DNA of 64,000 nt from Rhynochetos jubatus (GCA_027574665.1 CM050656.1:16753501-16817500), one strand, 5' to 3'; shown: positions 1-14,300, counted from the stretch's first letter. A program made the numbers and translations. Notes: generated from the letters alone by a model not told the origin.

Positions 1-18
1 GATAGTCCTTTAGGACAC
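1..18 (-). CDS. SYDE2: SYDE2 coding exon 5, 5' edge only (RhoGAP domain)
   Basis: Reading the minus strand, a pyrimidine-rich acceptor ending TTCTTGTGAAG (about 19-29) is followed by GT GTC CTA AAG GAC TAT C. Joined to the single G left over from exon 4 this gives G-V-L-K-D-Y. RhoGAP domains of the SYDE family have ITG-I-LKDYLREL at exactly this point (recalled from family knowledge), so the phase and the residues both fit. The exon runs off the window. Only six codons are visible, so the call rests on phase plus the LKDY match; I think it is right. Confidence 0.8.
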
Positions 19-3000
19 CTTCACAAGAAACAGAAGAACAGTTGCCCTTAACAAGCTGCGGATTCACTTTCCAGCGATTTTTGGGAGCACTAAGGCACAT
101 CAGCTTCACCTGTCCCCTGAGAAAATCCTCCTCCCCAGTGACAAACCTCGCGGCTGGGAGCAAGAGACAGGCGGATGAGACCAAAAGGGCACAGGGAACC
201 ATGGGTATGTGAGGGATCCCCACAGGGTCAGCAAGAGGCAGGAGGTATCTATGCAACGTCCCCATGAGGATCCCGCAGTCCCGGCAGCTGCTCCAAGCCC
301 ACACAAGGCAGCTCACCATAAACCAAGGAGTCAAACCAGGGTAGGAAGGTGCACTGCCCCCAGGAAAAAGGGGATGCAGCGTGCGCAGGAGCAGGCACCT
401 GGGCGCAGGGTAAGCATCTCTCCAGGTCCCCTTCCTGGGTGGGTGTGTGTGAGGCCGAGGCTCTTAGCCGTCCACCCCCTGGCCAAGAAAAGGACACCAA
501 AGCCTTCAGCCTGATGACACTTCCCTCTTTATATAAAACCAACAATTTATTTTTCTGTTCAGTTTATTTTCAGCTATAAACTTATGAGCAAACATCCCAG
601 TGTCAGTGGCCTGTTGGGTGAAGCACACCGTGTTTTCTCACTTACAAGGCACAAAGCCAACAGATGTCCTCCAGAGGGAAACACCAACTCCCCCCTGCCT
701 CTGGGTACTCTGTACCCCCTGAGCACACCGCTTGCTTCTGCCGTGACAAATAGAGTTCACAGCCACAGGAGACGCTGGCTGAAGCAGCCACGCAGCGAGC
801 GCTCCCAGCTGCGGAGACGATGCGCTGTTTCAGAGCCAGGGACATGCTGCAGGAGAGGCTGTTTCTAGGGGATGCGACAACCAGGCAAGCGCCTCATTAA
901 ACATCTATTTCTTCCACAGATGCAAACAAATGAGAAGGAATTGAGTGTTTGCATTCTTGTAAGCTAGCTTTAAAGGCTGGCCGATACTTCAGTTTGAGTG
1001 GGGTTTCAGTGAGCAGCTTTTCTTTTTCTCCCCAAAAAAAGCATTCCGTGCCACAAATATCTACCCATTTTAGCTAGATCCCAACTGAATTTAAATACTC
1101 TCTTAAGATTTGTTCAGAATACACTCCTCATCGTCTTGTAAAATCCCAAATCACAGCAAATATCATCACACTGTGCTACTTAACAAAGCAACAGTTTTTA
1201 CAAACTCTGTCTTTACAGCCTAACTGTAAACAGAACTGTATAGCAGTAGGCTTTGTTAGGAGGTTGTTTCAAAAAAAAAAAATACAGGGAATAACATTAA
1301 CATTTCCCCCATCACAGCCATGTTCACATGCAGAAGACAAGTTGGCTTCTTATACCCGTATAAATATTGGTATTTAAAAACAATACTGCACCTAGCAGTA
1401 ATGCAGCTATTCGGGCCACGTTGCATGAGCAGCACTAACTGAAGGGGCATCACCCCCCAGAGCTGCCGGACCATCTTACTCATATAATCCCCTCCCCAGT
1501 AAATTTCATTTCTTCCCCTCATTTTACAGGGCCATGTTCCATGCACAATTAGCTGGTTACAATATTTATGAGACAAATGTGGCAGAGGCTGGTGCTGTAC
1601 AACACAGTTCGGGATGTTTCCCTTTTTCCATAAGCAAAAGGCTAGCAAGAGATGATGACTTGTATCAGGATCTTTGCTTCAGCTGTGCTTTTTTTGAGGG
1701 GGAGGCTGAAATCAGAACCAGCTTACAGTAGGAAATGCTGTAATCAAATCAGTTTACACTGTTGAAACACAACTGGCTATTAATAATCATTCAGTAGGAA
1801 TTCCTGTAATAGCATCCACAGTCATAGGACTTCCACCTGCCAAAGGGCTTTCTCCTGTTTAGCCCTGAATAACAGGATAGTTTGGGAACCGTGAAGGCCC
1901 CCTGACCTTTCTAAATCTTTCTGCTATTCACTCAGCTAAATTAGCCCTGTAAGAGGCTGCTGTTATTTTTTTCCATGAATCTATGCTTCCCACTGCTGCC
2001 AGCCCATTAGCACATTCCCGCTGACGCTACCACACACAACAAATGTAGACAGCGAGCAGAAATTGCCATCCACTTCATTAATTCCTCATTTTTCTGACCC
2101 ACTGAACCGTTAAGAGTACTGCATGCTTTATGCAGAGATATGAATTCACGTGGACGCAAACAGACATGAGGCAACAACATGACGGCTGGTCAGTCCCGCA
2201 GACGGGCTGCATGCTTCAGCCCGAGCCATGCACACTCTTCGTTGTGTGTGAGCCTCTGCCAACCCCCAGAGCATTTCTCAGTCAAGATTTAATCATTAAA
2301 TGTTCATTCTTTAGTCTTTGGAGAGCTGTCAAAAAAAAAAAAATCCTTTTAATCTTTTGGAGAAGCAGCACTGCTCAAATTTCAAAAAGGACAGAGGCTG
2401 CACTTCAAATCAGCCAAGATTTATGCTGAGGATTCATATTTTATGGAACACATGTTTTGGCTTATAAAAATGACTCATGTGCATCAGCCTCAGCACTGCA
2501 AACACAGCAGGAACACATCAGGGGAAACATTCCCTCTCAACCAAGCTCCCTACGCGTACGCGAGGTTTTGTGGCCTCTCTTATTCCTAGTACTAAGCGCG
2601 GGGGGTACCTCAGCTCTGTCAGCAAAAACGGCAGGTTCCCCTCGCAGCCAGACGGCGCTGGTCACAATCAGAGCGCACTGCAGTTCAGGGCGCAAACACC
2701 CCTTCCCTCCCTGCTCCCCCCAACTCACGCAGGACCCCTGCACCCAGTCTTTTCAACAGAGCTCTAACACAGGCACTACAGCAACCCCACAGCACAGCTG
2801 CAAGCCTGCCAGGGGAAGTAATATTCCTGTAAAATGTAATTTCATAAAGCTGTTTTCCTTGTAAGGCAAGCAGCGTGTCAATAAACTCCTGAAATACAAC
2901 ACATACAAAAGGGTACCCGGCAGTCTTTCTGTAAGAAAGACACCAAGGCTGTCGTGTTTTTACTCTTACAACACAAATTTCGGATGAAAAATACTATCCT

Positions 3001-4925
3001 TCAGTAGTACAAACCAAAAAAGGACCAAGAGGCCAGTAGGACCCACACAGCCATGTGTTCACCATCACCGATGAGGCTTGCAGCAATGTGTATTGAAAAA
3101 CTGAAGTACACTCTTCTATAACCACCACATCACAAACTCGTGATGGAAAGATCAGTCAGACTGCACTGCTGCACATCCAGGGCTTGTCATCGGTACCGAG
3201 CTCTCTTGCAGTTCAGACTTCAGTTTCAGCCAGCTCTGTTCGGGATCAGAGCATACAGCGTGCTCGGGAAAATCAAAATGCTTCTGAAATGTTACAGGGT
3301 CTTTGGTATATGGATAAGAATGAAGTTCCTATAGCCTTTCCCATGATACTCCTGAGCCGGTTCTGCAACTACTGTTCTATTGTAATAAGCACTTGTAACA
3401 TAGGAGTGCAATGCCATTTTTATTATTCCGAAATTAAGAAAACACAGAGTTTTCCATTAGCCAAAAGTCTACACTAACCAAATAGCCGTTTACCATCTGT
3501 CTTACAAGTCAGTATCAGATGCTTTCTGCCCAGTAGCAGAAACTAACAGTGGGGGTTTTTTTTGCCCTTCTGAGTTGATTTACAAAAATCATGAAGAAAA
3601 CAGGCCTTGAATAATCTCATGGAACAATCTGACCTCAGAAATTATCACTGCTTTTTCCCACTAACTGATTTTTAAAGAATAGAAAATGATCCAGTTTGAA
3701 TAACTTTTATACTGTTTATTTTTACTGTAAACCTCTTTATAAAGTGGGTATCCCATCAGAGTGAAACATCACAAGTTTCTGCTGCTGGGAATGCCGCTAC
3801 TTGTGAGCAACACTGAACCCAACAGCAAAACCAGCCAAGGCGAGGGAGGTGAGCCAACCAGCTGGGCATTCTGAAACAAAGGGTTTAACTCACTACTGTC
3901 ACAGAGCCGTATCTTCTGACAGCACTTCATATAGTTATAAAGTGTAATGAACAAAATTAATTGCAAATATAGTGAAATCAAATAAACACGGTAGAACTGT
4001 CCCATACAGCTGGATGCTGGACCTTACAGAGAGGGCTTTGCCACAGAAAATTTATACCCTGACTACTGTTGCATTTTCCATCCCTGGATATATAGGAAAT
4101 AAATGCTTCTGCCTAATTTCCTGGAGCAATTGGTTTACTCAGTGATGCCTGAAATTACATCAACTTTGCTTTACATAACAAATATCAATAGTTACAAAAC
4201 TGTTCCACTTTTAAGCAAACAAAAAACCCCCTCAACAACTTGCTTCAGTTGTGCAGTGCAACTCCTGTGTAAACACTCACGTAAAGAGCTGACGGAGAAG
4301 GGCTTCCCAGGACCTCCTGGTCCTGTACTCCCTGTCCTTCTCACCTTTGCCAGGAGTTTGCTGCGTGACACTCCAGGAAGCATGAGAAAGCTGCTACTTC
4401 TTTATGTTTTAAAAGAAGCAGATGATCAAATGAAGGCACTTCCCCGCAGCTCTAACCAGCCTGCACATGATGGAGAATCTGTTTCCCCAAACCCTGCAAA
4501 CTCCAACCTAAAGGGAGGACAATGGGCCGATCGGAGATGGCCCTTGGATCACGTGCTGTACAGCAACCAGCACAGCGCACCTCTTGCATCACAACCGGGA
4601 TTTTCAAGATCTGCTCCAACACAAACCACCAGCCGAGGTTTAACCTGCCCCAGGTCCTCAGCTCCTTTCAGACTTCCACAGCCCTCTGTGATGGGCAGTG
4701 GCCCTCTCCATACCCTCCTCCCTCCAAATCATTGCTGCTTCAGATCTACACATCCCCAGGGTTACTGCACTCATTCTCACCTACCCTTCAGCAATACAAA
4801 GCAGCACTTAACAGCTGCTTCAGTGACAACAGAAAACTAGTTCAGAGCACAATTCCACCTTATTAAAGGTACATTAGGAACACAGCACAATTCTGTATTA
4901 GAAGAAAAGCAAGTAAATGTATTAC
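19..4925 (-). other. SYDE2: SYDE2 intron 4
   Basis: Non-coding stretch between the RhoGAP exon at 4926-5052 and the partial exon at 1-18. It is AT-rich with short homopolymer runs. The open frames here, including a 245-codon one at 4103-4840 on the plus strand, show no domain, no conserved-looking composition and no splice-compatible neighbours. I see no interspersed repeat that I can name. Confidence 0.7.
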
Positions 4926-5052
4926 CTGTTATGACATTAATATCTGGGTACTGGCTTTCACAGAGAGTAACAGCCCTGCTGTCCCTCTCAAACGCCTCTC
5001 GAAGCTCTTTCTTAACCGCTGCTGAGCCACATAACCGATACAGGCCTACCAC
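4926..5052 (-). CDS. SYDE2: SYDE2 coding exon 4: RhoGAP domain with arginine finger
   Basis: The exon encodes [20 protein letters not shown] and continues to YPDINVITG, about residues 645-686 of the model. This is the hallmark RhoGAP segment: GLYR carries the arginine finger (R650 here) that reaches into the Rho-family GTPase active site to speed GTP hydrolysis. The acceptor is TTTGCTCCTAG at 5053 and upward, in phase 0 with exon 3. The donor is ACAG|GTAATA at 4925, leaving phase 1 for exon 5. The sequence is close to the human SYDE1 and SYDE2 sequences as I remember them, so the family call is very secure. SYDE2 rather than SYDE1 is chosen on the BCL10-DDAH1 neighbourhood. Confidence 0.96.
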
Positions 5053-7367
5053 CTAGGAGCAAACACAAGGGCCTCACATCAGCTATTTTCCTGCAGAGGG
5101 GAATAATAACTGATATCATGCTTTATCTCATCCGAGAAGCGTGATAAATGCATTCAAACAATTGCTGAGAAATAAGCTTTAAGAAAATTCAAACAGCACA
5201 AACTGTTCACATGAAATGATAATGTATGTTATCAATGATTACACAACAGACACAGTCGTGACTGTTAATAACCCAGTAACAGTGATGTTTTCCATAACAG
5301 CGTTATTGACAGAACACGATTTTCAAATCAGAATCATTTAGTGCCTTTTTTATACCAATTTAGGAAACAAAGAAATACAAAATATAAACAAAAATTAAGT
5401 TATATTTTATACCATGGTTTCAAAAGAATTATGAATAACTCCATTATTACATTTATAAGATGTTGGTTTAAAGACAAGAATCTGATTCACACGTGTTTCA
5501 AATTATATTAAGTTTTATGCAAAGCAGGGGTTATTTCACAATGCTCAAGGTGATAGAATGAAACCCACACTAGTCTTGGACCGAATTACTAATTCAATCA
5601 TGTGCCTTCACGCACTCAAAATTTTGCATTTTATCATTTACTTTTCATTTTCATCCACCCCGTTTATACAAAGCACTCCAATGATATTAAGGAACTAAAT
5701 CTTAAATATATCAATTTTACTTGAATGAACCTCATAGGCAGGTATACTGAGCAGTACACAGCTACTCCAAAACTCCTTGACTTAAACCATGAAAATTTAG
5801 GTTTGCAAAGAAGAGTATTTGTTTGGCCATATATTAATTCCTCCTTAAATAAATGGAAAGTGACCCAACAGAATTCGTACTCCCTCTTTCCCAAGACTGA
5901 ATATGATCTAGTATTTGCCCAAGACGTTTTCTTTTAAACTCTCAAGTTTTCTAATGCCACATCTGAAATTCAGGTGGAGATGACACACTGTGGCAGTAGA
6001 CTGCAGTCAAAAACATCAGATAAGCACGTGGTTAAAACAAGAAGTTAACAGTATATTTTGCATTTTTGGTTCTCCCTGTGCAAATACAGAAATTAGATTT
6101 CATGCTCAAAAGCACCAGGTACATTCAGACAATTCAGATCCCAATCGCTTCATTACCAGTGTTGCCTTGATTACCCAATATCATTTGCATGACTAGGTGC
6201 TAATAAGCCCAAAGTAAAACGCTGAAACCCTGGGACACATACATTGGAAAGAATAAAAACTTCTCTTTTCCACTGATTTGCATAACGTTAGCAGAAGCAT
6301 TCACAGTAAGAATCACGCAGTTGTTATCAGTAGCAGCTTCCAGCAAAGTAATTAGACACAAATACCATTTCTGCCTTACAGTTTACGACCTAGGTTATAC
6401 ATAGCAGAGTTAATCTCCTAACACCTGGAACTACATCCAACCTGTCAGCAATTTAAAACAGTAACAGCAGTAGGTGTGGTTACTTCTCAATTTCACCTGA
6501 GCAAGAGCAGGTGTAGAAGAAACCGAGGGCTCACACGTGCCCTGGAACAGCATGCAAGAGTCCTCCCACCAGTTTCACATGAATTGCCCAGGAGGATGTT
6601 GTGTGCATCTTTCTTCCTAACAGACGTCTTGTCTAGCACCCATAACTGGGGATTCGTTCCCATACGGATTTTTGTCCATTAGGTTACACCAACCAATAAA
6701 CTGTATCACGGCACCGGGCACCGCTGCCTTACAGCGAGCATCTCCTGTCCGAATTTTGAAAACCACCTAAAGAAAAGCAAGGAGCAGTGGTGTGGGGAAA
6801 CAACTGATTCAGCCTCTCAGGGTCTCCTCCTTATCTTAATGCCATACACAAAGCAACGGCAGAGACAAGCCTCTGGCACATTGGCTTGAGGCTGCACACT
6901 TGTAGATAAAATTTTGCCAAAAGACCTGTCCTTGCCACTTTCTGTCACTGCACACAATGCCTCTGTGGCAGGTAGAAGGGAACATCATACTGTATTTAAA
7001 TGCAAAAGTGAGTATGTCTTTGGGGAATGATCCGTGAATAAGGCATTTTCAAGTTCTCAGCTCTGCCTTCTGAGTGTGACTACATCCTGGGGGCTGCAGG
7101 TTCATTTAACCATCCCTAGTCCGAAAGCACTACTGACAGCAGGCATACATCTCCCCTCAAAGGCCAAGTTGGAAGCATCGATTTCACAGCCCTATTATTG
7201 TTCCCACATTACAATGACTACTGTTCACCAAAACAGGGCAGCAAAGACAAAAAGTCACCTTTAAAGGTGTTTTTAATTTCCCCTTTCCCACTCACTGCTC
7301 ACACTCTGCAACAACAGCTATCCCAACACTGAAATATTAACAAAACAGATTAAAATACACACGTTAC
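5053..7367 (-). other. SYDE2: SYDE2 intron 3
   Basis: Intron between exons 3 and 4, bounded by the CAG|GTAACG donor (7367) and the CTCCTAG acceptor (5053). It is AT-rich. I see no nested gene, RNA gene or clear repeat. Confidence 0.8.
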
Positions 7368-8467
7368 CTGACAGCCTCTCTTTTCAATCTCCAGGATGCA
7401 TTTCTGCATCAAAAGAGGCACCATCAAGCCCACATTTTCCTTTTCTACAACTTTTCGAGCGTCTACCCCGAACATCACAGGCTCCCGATCTGCATCAAGA
7501 CCATCAAGAGAGTTCTCCCACTGCTCCATGAGCGACAGCTTGACGTAAATAAGCCCCCTCGGTTCCAGTTTAACAGCCAGCTGATGTGTCTTTGTCACTC
7601 GGAACAGAGTGGGAAGAGCCACGGTTCCGTGACAACACACCCGATTTTTCCGTGGGGTGGGTTCCCAGCTGAACACCACCAGCTTTAAGTGCTGAGCGTT
7701 CTCAATTTCTATGTTGAACGTGTGGTCCATATCTAGAAACGTCGTCCTGCACGTAAGCAGTGCCGTTCTTGCTTTGTTTACCGAGTCAACCTGTATTGCA
7801 CAAAAGACGTCTTTTGAGTCTATTCTTGGTGGTTTTAAGTCTTCAGCACCATAAAAGTGAATGCTCATGAGTCCAGAGATGTACTGAGAGCACTTGGGTT
7901 GATCAGAAAAGTTATAGTGTCTGAAAGCATCAATATCTATTTCGGTTTTACCACTGTTAGTTGGAAGGCTCTCCTTTCCTTTCCCACACTTGGTTTCCTG
8001 CCCATGTTTACCTGATTTTGTTATAAGTTCAGGAGAGTCGCCATCACTGAGGTAACCACCTTTATTGAAGGATTTGGAGCTCCTCGAGCTTTTCTTTTTG
8101 CAGGTGTGTTGCGACGACACACTGCTGTCCAGATGGTAGCGACTTATCACATTCCTGCTGGCAGCTGTGGCTGAGTTTCCAGAAGACGGCAAAGACACTG
8201 TATGGCTTGTATCCCGGCAGCCACCTTTCAGCAGGGAAGGAGGGTTATCAGAGCTAGTATGGCTTGAAGCTCCCTTGACACTCAGTTTCCTGCTCAGCTC
8301 TGGCAGCTTTCTCATCTTCATGGACAGCTTCCTCACAGTCCTGGGAGATTTAATTTTATCAGGGAAAGGCCAGTTGATTGATCCGCTTTTTTTCAGCGGA
8401 CTGGGGCTTGGAGGAGAAATCTCTGTTGAAGGTATATCAGCCTTGTGTGCAAGTACAACTCCATACC
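7368..8467 (-). CDS. SYDE2: SYDE2 coding exon 3: Ser/Lys-rich linker, C2 domain, start of RhoGAP
   Basis: SYDE2 is the vertebrate relative of worm SYD-1 and fly Syd1, presynaptic Rho GTPase-activating proteins. This 1,100-base exon encodes about residues 278-644. First comes a basic, serine-rich, probably disordered stretch ([18 protein letters not shown], then [10 protein letters not shown]). Next is a C2-like beta-sandwich, about residues 475-590, starting [16 protein letters not shown] and ending near [13 protein letters not shown]. The RhoGAP domain begins around [13 protein letters not shown] and continues into exon 4. The acceptor CTTCTAAAG at 8468 takes up the phase-1 base from exon 2 to make G-Y-G-V-V. 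The donor is CAG|GTAACG in phase 0. No in-frame stop occurs. The C2 domain is probably for membrane attachment; that is inference from the fold. Confidence 0.95.
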
Positions 8468-11199
8468 CTTTAGAAGAAAAGAGAAGGGATAATGATTGTC
8501 AAACTGCACGGCAACTGCAGTTTACAGCAATGAAAAAATAAAACTTGAACTAGGGGACACCATATTGATTTGCCATAACTTGGTAACCGCAATTCATTCA
8601 GACAGCCACCATCAGTCAGATGTTCAGAAGCCTTCAGAAAGGTGTGCTCTTCTGACTCATTCAGCCAAAACTGGCAGTTCATAGTCAAAAGCCACATTTG
8701 TTCTGCTTTATGCAGATGAAAAGGCCAGAAACTACATATAAACAAACGAGGTATCTCACCCGCTGCATTCAGCTCAATCCATTTGTGCTGGATCCCCCAT
8801 ATAAGCAGATGTGGCTGCATTCCTGGGGCACAGGTGCGACAAAACCAGTCTTAAACAGGAAACCACTGGAATATGGCAAAGGCACCCTTGTCTGGGAAGC
8901 AGTTAGTTATGTAGTCAAGGCATCAGCATTGCCCACTCCTCGCAGGCCTAGAGGAAAAACACTCATCTCATGAAGATTACAGCTATACTCTTGCGTATGC
9001 CTCTCTATTAGCCCAGAGAGCCCTAAATCCCTTCTGCGTAGATGCAGGCAGCATCTCACACCTTTTCTTCCATCCCTCAGCTCCTCCTTTCCACCACAAG
9101 ACAGAGGAGGAGAAACACATCAAGGATTTATTGTTTCCAAAAGCTGCATCCATCACTGCCTCATTCCTGCCATCCCATCCTTCCTGGAACAATCATCTCA
9201 TGACAAGGCTTAAAGTTATATGGTTCCCAAGTGATGTCCTTGTGGGAAATCACCCAACTTTCAAGACACCCATTGAAAAAAAAAATTCAGAACACTGGGC
9301 ACTGATGCTAAAGAGGAAAGAGGAAAAAAAAAAGGCTCCCTCAATTTAGCAGTACAAGACAATTAATTAAGGAACACAATCTGACACAAGCCAGTACTGC
9401 ACAGAATCAGGAATGTGCAGTTCTCCTCATGCTACAATACTCAAGGAACTCCAGCTATCAAGTTATAGTTCAAGCTTTTCTCACTTCCACCAGCATGAGG
9501 CAGTAAGGACTGTAGGAAAGGCAATGAATTTACACAAGTTAACACACAAGAGGGGAACTGAGGCCAGAATGATAGATACTAATAAATTTACGTGAGTACT
9601 TTCACTTAAGAGTCACTTTTCTATCCCTTGAGAAACCAAAAGTAGTTCTTGTTAGCAATAACCACCCCATTCACTAGTCACTTTCAAAATGTTAGCAGCT
9701 CCCAACAGGACTCGTGTAGTTCTGCGTGTGCAGGCTAGAGTACTGCAGAGCCCCTAAGCACACAAACCCTGCGTGGTGCAATTATCCCGAGGAGCTCACA
9801 GAGACTCCAGCACCTATACTCATCTGCCATCCCCCCTTGCTAGCCAAGGAAAGGGAGAGTCTATTTATAGCACATAAAAAGAAAGAAGTGTTTTCACAAG
9901 ACACTTGGCAAACGATGCTTAACAGAGGTTTCTCTTGAACATTTCTCAGACGCTTACTGATTTAATTCTAAACTAATCAGGTCCAAATAACTATACAGCT
10001 AGTGATTTTTACAAGTCCCCTGTTCATCCAAATTAATTTTCACCATTTAACTATAACTTACTTCTTGTACTTCATTTAGCTGAAGCAGCTAAGTCAGGCG
10101 ACGTGGTCCTTGACCAAAGTGATTTGTTGTGGTTTTGGTTTTTCCACCCCAAAAAACCCTACAAAGACTAGTTCTAGTCCCAACAGAAGTTTGGCTTTAA
10201 TAACTTTTGCAGATAGTTGCTTTAAAGAATACCTTTATAAAAGAAAGTTTCAGTTATTAAGAATAGCACACAGAATCTGTTTTTCAGAGCAACAGAGGAA
10301 AACTCATTTAGTCCTGCATCTCATGGAAGTAGTTCCCTCGCAGGGGAAGGGCTATTTCTAGCACGCCTGCTGTGCTTTTCTGGCAAGCTGCTAGTTAGAA
10401 ATGTGGTGGTTGATAAAGGCAGACAAAGCCTTCCCTTGTACTGCAAATCGCAGCACAGTCCCAGTGGTGGGCTGGCCTGGAGTGCGCTGCAGCAGTCGGT
10501 GCCATACTTCAGCCCGCTAACATTAATCTTCCCTTTCTGTCAGAAGTCTCTGGCACAGGCTTGGAAAAGCAGGCCAGCAAATTAAACATCCCCCCAGCTC
10601 ATTAAAACTGAAGAGTCAGTTTAACACTCTGACTTTTACACGTCCAGTTCCTGCTGCATTCAGCACCAAACAGTTAAATACGTGGCTGGAAGAAACTGAA
10701 CAGTGGAGTATTATGCAGGATGGTATTCCCATCAGCACTGAGCCACATGTTGTTCCACCAGAGCCAGCAACGTGCTGAGGTACGCACGCAATTTTAAGGA
10801 GTGTACATGACACAGCTCTGAACAAGCTGCAAAAGGAGCCGTAGCACAGCCCGGTAACACTTCACGTCCCAGCCTACCCATCCGCTACAGCTTTCTCACG
10901 AGGGTGCCAGAGGAACTGAGCTGCGCCTCGTTCCTTTCCCAAGTTACAAGGCTGTGCTGCAAACAGGCTCCTCGCGGTCCCTGTCCCCACACATCCCAAC
11001 CTGGTAATTAAACTTTTAAATTACCCTTAAGGAAGGATGGTAGGAGAAGACAAAACATAAGAGGCAGCTGTCACGCAAATCGCCACCGGGGCTGCGAGGG
11101 GATGGTCAGGTTTACGCGATGCGGCTGACTGCGCACGTGTGTGTGTAATCTGTTTGGGTTTTGCAGTGAGAATACCCAGTCACTAGAGCACTGTCCCCA

Positions 11200-11353
11200 G
11201 GGACATCAGATAGAGTGCCCATCACTGGGGTGTCAAGGTGGACTGGACAGGGTGCTAGGTAATCCCATCCACACTCCCTTTTCCATCAAAGGGTGGGCCA
11301 GATTATGATCTGAGGACCTTTCCAACTTGGGCTGTTCTATGATATCTACATTT
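11200..11353 (+). mobile_element. CR1 LINE 3'-end fragment in SYDE2 intron 2
   Basis: The plus strand carries the tail of the CR1 3' region: GGGTGTCAAGGTGGACTGG, then GACAGGGTGCTAGGTAATCC, GGGCCAGATTATGATCTGAG and CTTTCCAACTTGGGCTGTTC TATGAT. The order matches CR1 3' consensus sequence as I know it (lead-in, 'ggaccagatgatct', 'ccttccaacctgggctgttctatgat'). Only the last 150 or so bases are present, the usual outcome of CR1 5' truncation. It is diverged, so not recent. The 5' limit is approximate. Confidence 0.8.
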
Positions 11354-14300
11354 ACCTTACGTTTTACGAGTGCTTTAGCGGTGCAATTGATACAGAGGAA
11401 AAATAAGCTTTTGAAGGACAACGCAATCCAAGTCAAAGCAACTTGACATGGTAAGTGACTGCTTCCATCAGCTATTGGTTCAGCTTGACTAGTAAAGCCA
11501 CCTTTTACTTGCTCAGCAACACAGCTGCATGAAAGGATAAAGCCTGTTCATGGTCAGAGAGACACAGCCCACAGGGCTTCATGAACCCTGACCCCCCGCT
11601 CCTGCCCCATGCAGCCAGGTATCCCCCCAGCCCAGGAGGCTGGTGCTGACAGACCGTTCCCCTACAAAACGCTGCCCCAAGGGAAGAGAGGGCTCAGACC
11701 ATCTTAAGCACCTACAACACAGCCCCTGCCAGACATACTCAGTGATTTAGCTCTGTAAAAATGCTTGTCCAACACTGCTTAACACCACTTACACGTGCTT
11801 GGGCACATGTCACTGTCATACCCACTGCCAGCAACGCAGGCTATTTTACAGGCACGTCTGATTACCCTATTATACATGCAACTTTCCTCATCGCTTAAGG
11901 TAAGGTTTCTGAGTTATGTTAACCTGTAATTTGTTTTTGGGACAAGTAGAGGTGAATGAGTAAGTCAGAAAACTCAGTTCCTTATTACAGCAAGCTACTG
12001 AAGTATCAAACAGCCACTCTCATTGCAAATGCTGAGTTCCAACCAAACCTAATAGGTGTAGTACACTTACTAAGTATGTCTGGAGTAGGAAAAATTACCT
12101 AACACTGAAAACAAGGAATAATGGCATTAATGTTGAAGATCTAAGCCATTTCATTCTGAAAAGAGGGAAAAAAAAAATACAGCTTACACTGAACAGTTAT
12201 AACTTTCAAAACTGAAGTCTCCCTTTTGCCTACATTGTTTCATCAAAACAGAAAAGCCCAAATATCTCAATATTGGTTTTGTAGCAAACAATGGCTGAGT
12301 GAAAAAAGGCTACTGTTTTTCTGTGCTGGATTCCACAAGAAATAATGATCTGGTTCCTCAACTGACGTAACAGCACAGCTGTACTGATGTCAAAGGTTGT
12401 TAACTTATACAGGTGCAAATTATTCTTTTTTTATCCTCAGATAGTTCCAGATCTGTTCCAATATAAAACTTCAGAGTAGAACTGTACGTGGCATTAAGAG
12501 AAGAATTCATGCTACATATCTGAACTGAAGTTGCTTAAATTTGATAAGGAAAGCATTATCTCTATCCACATCAGCAACTGGGAAAGAAAACATTAAAAGA
12601 AGTAATTTTAAAACAGAGATAGAATGCAATTATTCCTATGTAACATCTTAATTATCTAAATAAATGGAAGAGTCTCATCTTTTAACCTGTAAAAAAACAA
12701 AGTCTTTTTACCCCATTAAAAAATACTTTGACCAATGCAGTCTCTCAGTTCTATCCCTCATAATGCTTCAGAGTCAACAAATAAGTTATTAAAAAGGTTA
12801 AAAAAATTATGTCTCTAAGAACTCCATAAAGGTCATTTGTTTTCTTCAAATACTAAGCAAGCTGTGATAAAACCCATCAACCCTGGGATCACTGTTACAG
12901 GAGCAAAAGACATCAATTGCTTTAAATAGCCCATTTAATTAAAACGGGAAGCAATTACAGCATAACCCCCTGCTCATGCACACCGAGGTGAAGCGGCTGA
13001 CCGCTGCCTGCTCTTCGCCACAGTGGCAATCCTCAGAGCATCCTTGACAGCGGTACCTCACTAGAGAGTGCAACAAACACGTGTAACAGCACTTTACATC
13101 TCTGACCAGACTCGGAGATCAGTATCTACAACCAGCATGAGTTTGTTGCAGATACTTTACACATTAATGACTCTGATGCACATAAAGCACAGTTGGCTCT
13201 ATTCAGGTGCTGGTGTCACACCAAGATGCAAGCAACGGCACCGCGGCTGATGCCAAGCACTGTCTGTTTGGGCTGCTCTCACAAGGATTTCCTCCCCTCA
13301 CTGCATCTTTCATGTCATGAAAAGCAACTTTGCCCCTATTTCCCCAGTCAGAGGATACCAACAGTTACTCAGTACAAATCAAACTGAAAAAGGCAATAGC
13401 CATTTTAAATTAACTGCTTCCACTCCACAGCTGCTGCATCCTTTTGCCTCTTTCACCAGGAGCTCTTTATGGCATTGTCTCCCCACGGATCAAAGACATA
13501 TGAATGAATAAGCACTTGACCTTCCAAAGCACGTGCACAAACTCCTCAAAAGCCCACCGACAAACTGGCTTCAGCTCTGCGGGAGAAAGAGGGAGCAGAG
13601 GGACCTTTCTGCCACACACCAAACCAATGCTGTATCTCAAACATTACGCAGGTATTTGACATGAACGCTTTTCTGTCTCATCAAAATGCCTCGTGCACTT
13701 AGAAAACAGTTAAATCAAAGCATCTTCCATCTGGGGGAAAAAAATTAAGCAAATAATATTTCCAGCATATAGAAGGAAGTTTATAGAAAGGATCTGCTGC
13801 CCACTATGCTTTACATATACTGCTGGAAGCTTATTTGCAATATCTATTTCCTGCGCTAGCCTCAAAAGATGTATTTGGAAACAAGGACGGTGGTTGTGGT
13901 CTATGTGGAGGAAGAGCACTGCAGTTTCAATGTGAGTTTAATCAAGCTCCAGTTGACACGTTTTGGGGTTAAGAGAGAATATGGTATCAACCTTCACTTC
14001 CTACAGCACTGAAAAGAAACCTGCTCAGTGATTCCTACCAGGATTTTCCATCCAGATGGCTAACACATGTACATTTTCCATATCACAAGCACAGTCCAGA
14101 CCTTGGCAACCTGCAACATGCAAGCCCTACCAGGATGTCTGAGACAGAGAGACATGCGAGATGATTCCACTGACTAGGTGGACACTAATCCCAACAGTAA
14201 TCCTCCCCAAAAGCAGTAATACTACAAATTCTTCAGAACGCACTTTTCAGAGCTCCAGAATGCGAATTTACCGCAGGAACCGAAGTTATTAAGTTGTGTT

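Noticed and set aside
4103-4840. A 245-codon plus-strand open frame in SYDE2 intron 4
   Set aside because: No recognisable domain, no good start context or splice partner, and biased Ser/Pro/His composition; probably chance.
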